Below are positions 10,649 through 20,100 of a DNA stretch of 64,000 nucleotides, piece after piece. Below the pieces are notes generated by a model. That model saw only the letters and a list, made by a program, of their open reading frames with translations, searched no databases and had not been told where the DNA came from. The stretch comes from Cantharellus purpuraceus. Its lineage: Eukaryota; Basidiomycota; Agaricomycetes; Cantharellales; Hydnaceae. The stretch is taken from assembly GCA_025174535.1 (NCBI GenBank), contig JALBUN010000023.1:2108001-2172000 (forward strand), written 5' to 3'. Position 1 is the first letter of the stretch. Each line of letters begins with the position of its first letter. Made by a program: the position numbers and the translations under genes.

Positions 10649-12362
10649 CCAGAACCAGGTTCTTCTTGGCCCTGAGCTGTTCCACATTGATGCGACATCC
10701 ACCTATCCAGGGCCAGAAGCTCAAATGATCACAGGAGAAGGAGACATATTCCTGGAACATGTGCAGAACTGCACCAACAGAGATGAAAAGGTTGTAAAGG
10801 CTCTTAAGGAACTTGGTCCCTCTTGGAATTTACAAGGACAGGAATGGACCGAGGAGAATGGACTCATCCTCTATCGTGGCAAGGTATATGTCCCTCTTGA
10901 CCCAAAATTGCGCCATGACATTGTAAGGGCACACCATGATACTCACATTACAGGTCACCCTGGTCGCTGGAGAACAACAGAACTTGTATCCTGCAGCTAC
11001 TGGTGGCCTGGATTTGGATGATACATTGCCAAATACGTCAAGGGATGTGACCTCTGCAATTGGACAAAAACTTTCCCTGCTCCTCCTATGGGTAAACTCC
11101 TGCCTAATCGTGTCCCAGATCAGAGGTGGCAAGTGATATCTGTTGACCTTATTGTAGAACTACCCATCAGCCATGGCTATGATGCACTCCTTGTCGTTGT
11201 GGACTGTCTTTCCAAACGAGCACATGTTATCCCTATCACCTCTGACATCAACTCCATAGGAGTTGCATGACTTTTCCGAGACCATGTGTGGAAACACCAC
11301 GGCCTTCCTGAGGAGATCATCAGTGACCGTGGCACCCAGTTTGTCTCTCAATTTATGCGTGAGCTCAATAAGCTTTTGGGGATCAAGGTTGCAGCATCCA
11401 CAGCATATCATCCACAAACCGATGGTCAGACGGAAAGGGTCAATCAAGAAATTGAACAATACTTGAGGCTTTTCATCAATCAGCGCCAGGATGACTGGAT
11501 TGAGTGGGTTCCTCTTGCCGAATTCACATACAACAACCGCATCCACTCCTCCACACAATCAACCCCCTTCATGCTTGATACAGGCCAACACCCAAGGCTT
11601 GGGCTAGAGCCAATCTGAGAGACACGACTTGAAGCACTGGAAGAATTCACTGAGCATATGGAGATGGCCACCACTGAGGCTCGCTCCACCCTGGAAAAGG
11701 CAGCAGATGATATGGCATGATTCTATGATGCCCATCGGCAAGCAGCCCCAGTATACAAACTTGGTGACAAGGTCTGGCTCAACACACAAAATATCACCAC
11801 CACCTGTCCAACCAAGAAACTTGATCACAAATGGTTAGGACCGTATGTGATTAATAAGGTGGTCTCACGAAATGCCTATGGCCTACAACTTCCCCCAATC
11901 TTTGGCCGCACTCATCCAGTGTTCTCTGTTGTCTTACTCCGTCCTTATGAAAAGGATCCCATCCCTGAACGCCAGTCATCTCCTCCACCACCTCCAGTCA
12001 TTCGAGATGAAGTACAGGAATATGAAGTTGAGAAGATCCTTGACAGCAGAGTTTTCCAAGGAAGACTGGAATACCTGGTGCATTGGAAGGGCTATGGAGC
12101 TGCTGACGACCTCTGGATCCCAGCTAAGGATGCCAGTGGGGCTAGAAGACGCATTGCAGACTTCCATCAGGAAAATCCTGAAGCCCCAAGGCGTATTTCA
12201 GGCGTATTTCAGCAGCCACCTATGCGGCTCTTCCCTTCAGATGCTTTGAGAACTTCACAGAACCTCCCAAACAGGTCCTCTTTGATTGGACAGCTGGCAG
12301 GAACCCAACACGTGGTATTGGACACATTTCACTACCCAACCCACCATGCCTTACCAGTCTGA
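10649..12362 (+). pseudogene. Element D pol: integrase with chromodomain
   Basis: After the frameshift the H2C2 zinc domain appears (HHDTHITGHPG, then CDLC near 11,053). The DDE core follows: VDLIVELP near 11,142, SDRGTQFVSQF near 11,321, and TDGQTERVNQEIEQYL near 11,420 with the glutamate. The tail contains a chromodomain (YEVEKILDSRVF, YLVHWKGYG, LWIPAKD; about 12,020-12,130), which in chromoviruses directs insertion to methylated-histone chromatin. In-frame TGA codons lie at 11,019, 11,268, 11,616 and 11,718. Each stands where related integrases have arginine. Confidence 0.92.
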
Positions 12363-12600
12363 ATCCACCCCTCTACGCTCACTCCATTCCTACCCATCAA
12401 TCACTTGGTCAGTTGACTCAAGGGATACTGCACATGCTGTAGAGGATTATAACCTCCCATCTCCACCTCCACAAGTTCATTTCCCCTTCTGGCATCATAA
12501 TCCATCAAGACGCCAGACATACTACATCGGGGACCCTCTATTCATCAGCAACTATGACATACCATACGCCTTCCAAGGGCTCACCGGTAAAGTCACCTAA
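12346..12600 (+). CDS. Extra small ORF after pol of element D, unknown function
   Basis: The ATG in a favourable context (CCACCATGC) opens an 84-codon frame that overlaps the last codons of pol in another phase and ends at TAA just before a purine-rich stretch. The product contains ITWSVDSRD, PPPQVHF, YYIGDPLFISN and IPYAFQG. The same pattern (W-S-[VL]-D, PPP-x-V, IGDP-[IL]-F-x2-N-x3-PY-x-F) occurs in the ORF of LTR-C, a different LTR family. Unlike pol it has no in-frame stop. A third ORF in this position is not a standard part of fungal gypsy elements. No function is known to me. Confidence 0.55.
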   Translation: MPYQSESTPLRSLHSYPSITWSVDSRDTAHAVEDYNLPSPPPQVHFPFWHHNPSRRQTYYIGDPLFISNYDIPYAFQGLTGKVT

Positions 12601-12836
12601 GAGGGAGGGGAGATGATACTTGGAGCAGTTTTCAGCACGAACAATCCCATATCCCCCAGAGAGTTCACCATCCCACTTTACCCCAAGGCAGAGAAGAGTC
12701 ACCATCAACACTCGTCATGGGCTCTACTTTGGCAGAGAGTGAGAAGGGACCTTGCAGAGTGCTTCAGGGTGTGTCTCTCTTGAGATGGATGGGACAATAG
12801 TGCATATTGAGACGACATGCATTAAGAGGGAGGTGA

Positions 12837-13182
12837 TGTCAGGGTTCAAATAAGTCATATTCTCTTGACACCCCTATCAGCGCAGCCTGTCAGGATGCGT
12901 CTCCCCTATTTCATTGCCCCTATCACTTCCCCTATCCTTCCTCCCCTATCTTGGTTCTCCTATCTGTCTCCATCATTTAGTATAAAGACTTGCCTTGGTG
13001 CAGTGTGATCCCCTCAGCTTGATCTCTGAGGATATCCGCTGTACCAGGTAAGTCCCATGTATTTATCAGAAACAGCTGTATAGACTGAGGATATCCGCTG
13101 TACCAGCTGGCATTATTTCTTATCAGCTCTCACTTATTGAGTATCTTGTTGTTGTGGCCTCGTCATCAGCATCGCCCTCACA
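12837..13182 (+). repeat. 3' LTR of element D
   Basis: The 346-bp copy is preceded by a polypurine tract (AAGAGGGAGGTGA, ending 12,836), the expected plus-strand primer; a second similar tract lies at about 12,599-12,613. It differs from the 5' LTR by a 16-bp deletion and four transitions, two of them at CpG sites. It is followed by the duplication ACTCA (13,183-13,187) and the second half of LTR-A1. Confidence 0.95.
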
Positions 13183-14171
13183 ACTCACGCCCAAAGCAGG
13201 ACAATCACTACTTCGAGTGCAATCGAATACAGTTACACAACTGTAAGTGACCCTTGAACTGGACAATCAACAGTTACTGAGATATAGAGGATGACACTGT
13301 ATGTCACTCTAGTCACACTGATGTGCAGATGATGGGGTAGAAAATGGTTATTTATTCAGGGGCAGAATGGGCTCCTTTTATATTGTATTTACAGGAGCTG
13401 ACTAATACTACTGGAAACTTCTACCTATTAATAGATGGAAACTACTGGAAGCTAGTGGAATATGTGAGAAGGGGGTGGAAGTTTCCTAGCCAATGAGCTG
13501 CTTGGATTTGCTCTGACTCATGGCATGAGTCATGGATGGAGTCATAGTGTGACTCAGAGCAGGAGTCATAGTATGAGTAATCACAGGAGTCATGGTATGA
13601 GTCATGGAAGGAGTCATGGAAGGAGTCATAGCATGAGTCACCATTACTCAAATAACTCAGTCAATACTTCATTTCCCGGGCTGATCAGCACAGCTATGGG
13701 TAGGCACAGCTTCTATTGAACTCTCCACTGAAAATGGAGTCAGGAGGTGCAGTGGTTGCGAAGATATTGAGGATTTACTGGCAGTGGTGACCAGATTGAG
13801 TCGGAGATAGAAATGAGTCATGTGATCAAAAATGAGTCAGTTGTCCAGGTGACTCCGGCTGACTTTGAAGCTGTTGACATCTGCAAAGGTTTGTGGGTCC
13901 ATGTGGGTCCCAAACTTTGCCCAGCAGAACAATAAGTTTGTAGACTCATTTCTGCATGGAAAATTCCTGAAAAAATATGAAAAAAATAGAGAATATTTGA
14001 ATGGCCCTGAATCAAGAGAAAGCAGCACATATATGCTGATATTTTAAGGCCATGAAGTGAAATTGTACAGTTTCAGGACTTTAAACAAGATCTTTTAAGG
14101 GAAAACCAGTTCCTATACAATTTCATATGCGCAGGGATCTGGACGTTAATGAATATAGTCATAACATACTC

Positions 14172-14433
14172 CTGCTCCCAATGCATGCTAATTGCAGTGC
14201 AATGGGTTGCTCTAGCACAAAGGTTTTCATACCTGTCGCACATGTGAATTCAGGGGATATCATTATCCCCTCACTCCCACTGTCTAATAGACAGTGAGCT
14301 AGTGTTCCACCAATCTCCCAATACCCAGAGATTGTTTTATTGTCTATGCACGGTCTATCTGGTCATGCTGTCGACTTCTGTCAGTTCCTATGATTATACA
14401 TAGGTTCAGCTGATCTGTCAACACTGACAGCAG
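14172..14433 (-). pseudogene. Element E retropepsin, N-terminal half
   Basis: The minus strand encodes the catalytic half of the protease: CLLDSGSEGIMISPEF (about 14,250-14,300), with the active-site DSG, then a continuous frame up to the LTR-F1 junction. The other half is at 2,839-3,035. Upstream of the DSG (towards 14,430) the frame has stops. Confidence 0.82.
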
Positions 14434-16566
14434 CTATATGCAGCTGTCATGATTCCCTGCTTCTTGGGAATCTTGTTGCACTACAGAAATGCACTGCATA
14501 GGTGTGTTTTGGTGGAATTTGATCATTGGGTCAAATTTGTATCGCATTAGAGCGATACATTGGTGTAGCCTCCTTTTTGGAGGTGTCATCTTGGTTGTCC
14601 CATTTGTATGGGGTGACCGCTTCATCCCATTCATCAGCCACTTCTATAGCTGGTATTTTTTCATCTAGATGGTCCTTGGGATCATCCATTGCTTCTTCAT
14701 GTTCTCCCTCTATCGGGGAGAACCTGTCTACATTGTCCTCCACTATGTGTGAGGACATGTCTTTTCAGACCACAGCCGACCTTACATTGCCCTTTAGTTT
14801 GGGGCAGCCGGGTCGCATGTGACCTGTCTGGCCACATTCGTAGCACATAATGTTACTAGTAACATTGTTCAATTGATCACCACTCACGTGTGCTGGTGGC
14901 TTTGATTGATAATTACCCTTGAAAAGGTAATTGTTGGAATTGGACCCAGAGCTTCCATTATGGGGTTCCAACCTTGACACACTCGCTTGTCATGAGTGTG
15001 TGTTGGGAGCCATATACACATGTCCTTGGGGCATGGGTCGACTCCCTGTATTCATCATACCAGTAGTTCTATTGACTACTGGTCTATGGGTTGAGGAGGA
15101 CATGTTAGTCACATTCTCTGAGTGTCACATACCATGGTGGTATCACATCGCTTCCTCTATCATTTGAGCAGTTTCGTACAACTGCTCAATACTGCTAAAC
15201 TTGGCATTGAAGCCCTTTTTGAGGACTTCTCAGAGGTTCACACATTGCAGTTATGAACCTCTTCCTGTATGTGTATGCATCCAGCAGCATTATCATGCAG
15301 CCTGCATACTTATCTAGGTCGTTCATTAATTCGTGAACAGTCCCTTGACCCTGTATTACAGAGTCAAATTTATTTGACACATGATGATGCATCAGGGTGT
15401 GTAGGAATCTATGCTGCAATCCTTGGATTGCAGTTTCCAGGGTCCAGTCTTGGACTGCCCTGTCATAGTGTTCTACATTCCTGTAGAACCATTCCTGAGC
15501 CTTGCCTTTAAGGTGAGTGCCTAAGTACAATAGCTGAAACTTTGTACTTGATGGCCCTAGGAGATTATTCATCTTCAGCCATTGTAGCATACCTGCTACA
15601 AAGATCTCAAACTCTTCAAGATCTGCACCTCCTGCATATTGCTCAGGAAGCAATACCTTAATGCCCACCTTGGCAAGTACAGACTTCTCTGGGTCTGTGT
15701 CTCTGTTATCAACTATGGCTACTCACACCATGCAAGTAATGCTGTTGATAGGATCAATTGTGTCCAATTGATCTGGTATGCCTTGACCTTCTAGGGTCAA
15801 TGGCGCTGATTGTTCCCTATTATGGGGAACGTCTTCTTGAGGTACCCATTGGGTATCTCGTTGCTCATGGTGGGTGTCTCCTGAGAGGCCCGCTGCTCAT
15901 ACGCACTGATAACTGTTCAGCGCATGTCATGACTGTTGATTTAAATTGACAGCCACATTGAGCTCTTGCTGGGGCCGCTGCTCTCTAAACAGCTGGCCAA
16001 GCTCTTGCTCTGCATGTTTAGCCTTCCGTTCGAGGGCTAATCTATGTTTATGAGAAGCCTCAACTTCTCATTGTTTCCATAGCTCGATCTCTTGATTGAG
16101 CTCCTTTGCCATAGATTGAGGAGTTTCCTCTTCAATCTGGATCAGTAATCCTTGCCTCACCAGGATTACTGGGTCTCTAATTCCCTCCATTGGGGGAATT
16201 TCATTTCCTCTGTCTAACCAATCATTTGGTTGGACCCTCTCACCCCAGGGAGGTCCAGACTCTCTGGATTCAGATTCTTGTCGAGAACCTGATCTTCAGC
16301 GATGCAACTTGCATCACTCAGAGTTCTCTTGGAGCAATTTTAATATCATTCCTAGCTCTGCTATTTGCTGCCCCATAGTAGTGGCAGAATGCCCTGCTTC
16401 AGCAGCCATCTTGGCTGCCTGAGCACTGGCTTCACTAATGCTCTTCATCTCATGTTTGATTACACATGAGTTGTTCAGTCAATCTCATGATTGACCTTTG
16501 GGTTTCACACCGCTCCATGCTGCACAATTCCCTAGTAGAAGTATTGCTACTTCTACTTGTGCTCAT
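14434..16566 (-). pseudogene. Element E gag
   Basis: The probable start is the ATG at 16,566 (MSTSRSSNTSTREL). An N-terminal helical region rich in Gln, Glu and Ala follows, probably a coiled coil. A Ty3-type capsid comes next (about 15,670-15,200: LPEQYAGGADLEEFEIFVAG, then GTHLKGKAQEWF), and a CCHC zinc knuckle (CYECGQTGHMRPGC, about 14,815-14,856). Several frame breaks and stops, mostly TGA, make it non-functional. It lies directly upstream of the protease half at 14,172. Confidence 0.85.
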
Positions 16567-16627
16567 ATATTGAGCATGTTCCTTTCCTTTAGGAATGTTG
16601 GAGGCAGTTAATGACCATCTCCAAGAG

Positions 16628-16813
16628 CATTCTGGGCTGAGTTCTGCATGGAATATTCCTGAAAAAATATGGAAACATAGAGAATATTTGAATAAGTCCA
16701 TTCCAGGTACAAGCACCAAATATATGCTTGTACCTGGAATGGACTTATTCAAATATTCTCTAATTTTTCATATTTTTTTCAGGAATATTCCATGCAGAAC
16801 TCAGCCCAGAATG
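16628..16813. repeat. Near-perfect palindrome (88-bp arms, 9-bp spacer)
   Basis: The left arm 16,628-16,715 and right arm 16,725-16,813 are inverted copies with only a few mismatches, separated by CCAAATATA. The right arm belongs to LTR-A3, which continues to the right, and the left arm is an inverted copy of its first 88 bases. It sits at the junction between gag of element E and LTR-A3. Folded RNA or DNA would form a hairpin of more than 80 bp. Confidence 0.9.
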
Positions 16814-18483
16814 ATTTATTTCTGCTGTGCTACAGTTGTGGACCCATAGGTGCCCACAAACCTTCACACAGCCGGCTCTCCACCTTTGGACCAGGCATTT
16901 GGCCTGAATTCAAGCTCAGATGTCTCTGATCAATAAATATTCTCTAACTTGACAACCACAGCCTCTCAGGGCACTATTTTCCATGGAGATCATCATCTGA
17001 GATGTGGCTATCCATGGCTGTCCAAACCAGTGCAGAAAACAGGGTGGATACCCTTCTTTTTGCCTGATCAGTGCCTAGTTCAGGGATCAGATCAGCTGAT
17101 TGCCTTGGAATATTCTACCCCTTTCCATAACATTCTAGCTGTTTCCTTCTATTATTAGATAGAACTTTCCAGAACCATTATTCAGCTCCTGATCAGTGTT
17201 CTTGCAGTGATCAGAACCTGTGATTGGCTTGGAATATTCTACCCCTTTCTTCCACTTTCCACAACCTTCCAGTAGTTTCCATCTATTAATAGGTAGAATA
17301 TTCCAGAACCATTAGTCAGCCCCTGTAAATACAATATATAAGGAGGTCATTCTGCCTCTGAAATAGTAACATATTCAACCTATTCTACCCATCTTCTGCA
17401 CACCAGTGTGACTAGAGTGACATACATACAGTGTCATCCTCTATCTCAGTAACTGTTGATTACCAGTTCAAGGATCTTTTACAGTTGTGTAACTGTACTT
17501 GATTGCACTCGAAGTAGTGATATTCCTGCTTTGGGCATGAGTGTAGTATCTGCCTCACGTGACTACAAATCTACAGGGTGAGATTGTCTGTCAATAGTCC
17601 TGCCATTAGTGCTCTTGTTTAAGTTACTAGTGTGTACTGCCTTTGCAGAGCATTAGAAGCTTGAACTTGTGTGAAGCAGTTGCTAGACTACTTCACACAT
17701 CGCTGTTACCTGCTTCAGAGTGCCACTGGTTAGATTCATCCACCTACTTCCTTTAGCCTCTAAGTGCATTCCCCTCTTTTCAGCATATCTGGACCCCTAA
17801 GACACTTGTTCAGAAATACATCAAATATGTATATACAACCCATTTCCTCAAATTTTATATAATATACTTATATTAAAACATATTTTGATATTTCATACAT
17901 GATTCTCAAATTTATATAATTTACTTAGATTTAAAACATATTTTGATGTTTTGACATGATTCTCAAAAATAATTCTTTTTTTTTTCATTTACTGGTGGCA
18001 ACTGCTTCAAGGGAATATTCTACTCCTGCTACACTTAATTTCTTTCACTCATTCTTTCTTGTACTATACTGGTCAAATAATCTAATGTACCTTGAATCCT
18101 CACCTGGCATTTGTATATCTAAATATTCTCTATTATACCAATAATATTAGTATATATATTACTGTTATATTCATATAAATAATTATGTTCATCCATAACA
18201 AACATCTTATCTTTTAAAGTTTATTAAAATATGAAATATATATTTATATTTATAAAAATTTAAGATATTCAAAAAAAACTCGGATATCCGAAATCTTTAA
18301 AGATATCCAGATTGTAACTCCCTATTTTTATGATCATTATTAAAATTCTGATGTACATCTTGTATACATCAGAATATTGTATAACAGCATCCTTCCGAAC
18401 AAGTGTCTAAGCGTCCATGAACTCTAGACTCTGGAAGTCTTATTCATTTCTTGCTGCTAAGAAATGTATTACTTTTCTGTGTA
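16725..18483 (+). repeat. LTR-A3 (5'-truncated), split by a TIR element
   Basis: Sequence related to LTR-A2 runs 16,725-17,801 and resumes 18,412-18,483. It includes the TATA region (AATATATAAGG, about 17,333), the CTGTTGATT/CAGTTCAAGG stretch and the CACACATCGCTGTTACC stretch. It lacks the LTR start, replaced by the palindrome, and the last ~180 bp. It is more diverged from A1/A2 than those are from each other, and the dense TGASTCA block is missing. Confidence 0.8.
17802..18406. mobile_element. AT-rich terminal-inverted-repeat element (MITE-like)
   Basis: This 605-bp unit starts ACACTTGTTCAGAA and ends with the inverse of ACACTTGTTCGGAA (14-bp TIR, one mismatch). It is flanked by a direct repeat CTAAG (17,797-17,801 and 18,407-18,411) that occurs once at the same place in LTR-A2. 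It is very AT-rich, holds two tandem copies of a unit of about 60 bp (about 17,855-17,975), and has no transposase-like ORF, so it is a non-autonomous DNA element. The superfamily was not identified. Confidence 0.8.
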
Positions 18484-18531
18484 GAGGAGATGGAGATGGA
18501 GATCTGGAGATTGGACTTGGTGTTACAGGAT

Positions 18532-19080
18532 TGTTATGACTATATTCATTAATGTCCAGATCCCCATCTGATCCACTCAGATCCCCACGCATATGAAATC
18601 TATACTCCATTTGGAAACCGCCATCTCCATCTACCTGTCCAATTGTCACCGCTGATTCCACCCATCCATCTCCGGTTCCGATTGATGCATCAGCATCACC
18701 ATAGAAACCCAGACATCCATCCCCGTTGGACTCGGACATACTCATGTAAGGCCTTCGGCCTCAGAGACCCATCACCGGAGTAATTATTATTAGATTTCAA
18801 ATATGTATTTAAGTTGCCTGACTGGGGACTTCATTCCCCAGTTCGAATATTGAATCACGCCTAGTTCCTAAGTCCAATCCTAACTCTATAAGTCATACTC
18901 CGTCTCTGAAATCTTGGACACTGGTATTAGTGAGGGCACAGCACATAAGCTGAAGCCAAGTCCATTCCGACCCCACGATGTACTCCGACTCCAACCCAAC
19001 CTCCAACCCAACCTCCAACCCAACCTCCAACCTGACCTCCAACCCAATCTCCAACCCCCAATCAGACCTAGTGCATAACA
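18532..19080 (-). repeat. Solo LTR-F3
   Basis: A 549-bp copy in the orientation of LTR-F2, with TGTTATG and CATAACA ends and the target duplication AGGAT at 18,527-18,531 and 19,081-19,085. The 12-bp tandem unit is longest here (about 18,989-19,060, on the minus strand). It inserted into a short stretch (18,484-18,526 plus 19,086-19,100) that I could not assign. Confidence 0.93.
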
Positions 19081-19100
19081 AGGATGTAACAAGTGCATTC

Positions 19101-19546
19101 TGTGAGGGCGACGCTGATGACGAGGCCACAACAACAAGATACTCAATAAGTGAGAGCCGATAAGAAATAATGCCAGCTGGTACAGCGGATATCCTCAGTC
19201 TATACAGCTGTTTCTGATAAATACATGGGACTTACCTGGTACAGCGGATATCCTCAGAGATCAAGCTGAGGGGATCACACTGCACCAAGGCAAGTCTTTA
19301 TACTAAATGATGGAGACGGATAGGAGAACCAAGATAGGGGAGGAAAGATAGGGGAAGTGATAGGGGCAATGATATAGGGGAGACGCACCCTGACAGGCTG
19401 CGCTGATAGGGGTGTCAAGAGAAAATACTAAAAATAGAATATGACTTATTTGAACCCTGACATGTACCAGCTGGCATTATTTCTTATCGGCTCTCACTTA
19501 TTGAGTATCTTGTTGTTGTGGCCTCGTCATCAGCGTCGCCCTCACA
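19101..19546 (-). repeat. LTR-D solo copy with a second, inverted partial copy
   Basis: 19,101-19,462 is a 362-bp LTR of family D on the minus strand (TGTGAGGG...CCTGACA), including the 16 bp that D's 3' LTR lacks. It is followed at once by the last 84 bp of the same LTR in plus orientation (19,463-19,546, ending CCCTCACA), giving a tail-to-tail arrangement. No clean target duplication was found, which suggests a rearrangement rather than simple solo-LTR formation. Confidence 0.85.
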
Positions 19547-19806
19547 TTCAAGGTACATTAGATTATTTGACCAGTATAGTACAAGAAAGAATGAAACAAA
19601 TTAAGTGTAGTGGGAGTAGAATATTCCCTTGAAGCAGTTGCCACCAGTAAATTAAAAAAAAAGAATTATTTTTGAGAATCATGTCAAAATATCAAAATAT
19701 GTTTTAAATCTAAGTAAATTATATAAATTTGAGAATCATGTATGAAATATCAAAATATGTTTTAATATAAGTATATTATATAAAATTTGATGTATTTCTG
19801 AACAAG
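19547..19806. mobile_element. Partial inverted copy of the TIR element
   Basis: Positions 19,547-19,806 are the reverse complement of the left half of the element at 17,802 (about 17,805-18,095), ending TTTCTGAACAAG. The other half is missing; the break coincides with the LTR-D copy at 19,546. The terminal three bases of the TIR are also absent on the right, where LTR-A4 begins. Confidence 0.8.
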
Positions 19807-20100
19807 CATCCAGAGGAAGTAGGTGGATGAATCCGACTGTCCAACCAGTGACACTCAGAAGCGGGTAACAGCAATGTGTGAAGTAGTCTAGCAACTGCTT
19901 CACACAAGTTCAAGATCCTAATGCTCTGCAGAGGCAGTACACACTAGTAACTTAAACAAAGAGCACTAATGGCAGGACTATTGACAGACAATCTCACCCT
20001 GTAGATTTGTAGTCACACGAGGCAGATACTACACTCACGCCCAAAGCAGGAATATCACTACTTCGAGTGCAATCAAATACAGTTACACAACTGTAAGCGA

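Larger units (their letters stand above)
4031..13182 (+). mobile_element. Element D: chromodomain Ty3/gypsy retrotransposon, full length
   Basis: This 9,152-bp element has two near-identical LTRs and a 5-bp target duplication ACTCA (4,026-4,030 and 13,183-13,187). Between the LTRs, in order, are gag with a zinc knuckle, protease, RT, RNase H, integrase with chromodomain, and a small extra ORF. It is interrupted in gag by LTR-A2 and LTR-C1; without them it is about 6.3 kb. It is inactive: gag has a one-base frameshift near 4,805, the pol frame shifts again near 10,635, and pol contains five in-frame TGA codons. The LTRs differ by four transitions and one 16-bp indel, which suggests a fairly recent insertion. 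Confidence 0.96.
3521..14119 (-). repeat. Long LTR-A1, split by element D
   Basis: On the minus strand this is a TGTATAGGAACTGG...CCAAAACA LTR. Its two parts, 3,521-4,030 and 13,188-14,119, sum to about 1.44 kb, close to the 1,429 bp of the uninterrupted copy at 4,852. The target duplication ATTTC lies at 3,516-3,520 and 14,120-14,124, inside LTR-F1. It carries the same array of TGASTCA motifs as LTR-A2 (13,505-13,642) with an extra repeat unit. The two parts are separated by element D, inserted at ACTCA. Confidence 0.92.
3036..14166 (+). repeat. Solo LTR-F1, split by LTR-A1 and its contents
   Basis: The LTR starts at 3,036 with TGTTGCACACTAGG and resumes at 14,125, ending CATAACA at 14,166. 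The 5-bp target duplication TACTC lies at 3,031-3,035 and 14,167-14,171. Own sequence is 3,036-3,520 plus 14,125-14,166, about 527 bp, like its intact relative F5. A 12-bp unit (GTTGGAGGTTGG) is tandemly repeated near 3,059-3,107. The insertion split E's protease. Confidence 0.92.
1..16566 (-). mobile_element. Element E: decayed Ty3/gypsy retrotransposon, host of the nest
   Basis: On the minus strand, gag (about 16,566 to 14,434), the first half of a retropepsin (to 14,172), its second half (3,035 to 2,839), reverse transcriptase, RNase H and the start of an integrase follow in the order normal for Ty3/gypsy, and the element leaves the window at position 1. The coding parts are separated by later insertions: LTR-F1 with its contents between 3,036 and 14,166, and LTR-F2 at 1,698-2,213. 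Several in-frame stops and a local inversion show that it is dead. No LTR of E itself was recognised; its right end is lost near the palindrome at 16,628. The domain order is seen in the sequence; 'oldest layer' is inferred from the nesting. Confidence 0.88.

Noticed and set aside
4461..12600. Possibility that element D is currently active, given near-identical LTRs
   Set aside because: Two LTR insertions in gag, two frameshifts and five in-frame stops in pol exclude autonomous activity of this copy.
16450..16849. ORFs containing MNKSIPGTS and VPGMDLFKYSL on both strands
   Set aside because: They are created by the palindrome at 16,628-16,813, which makes both strands read alike.
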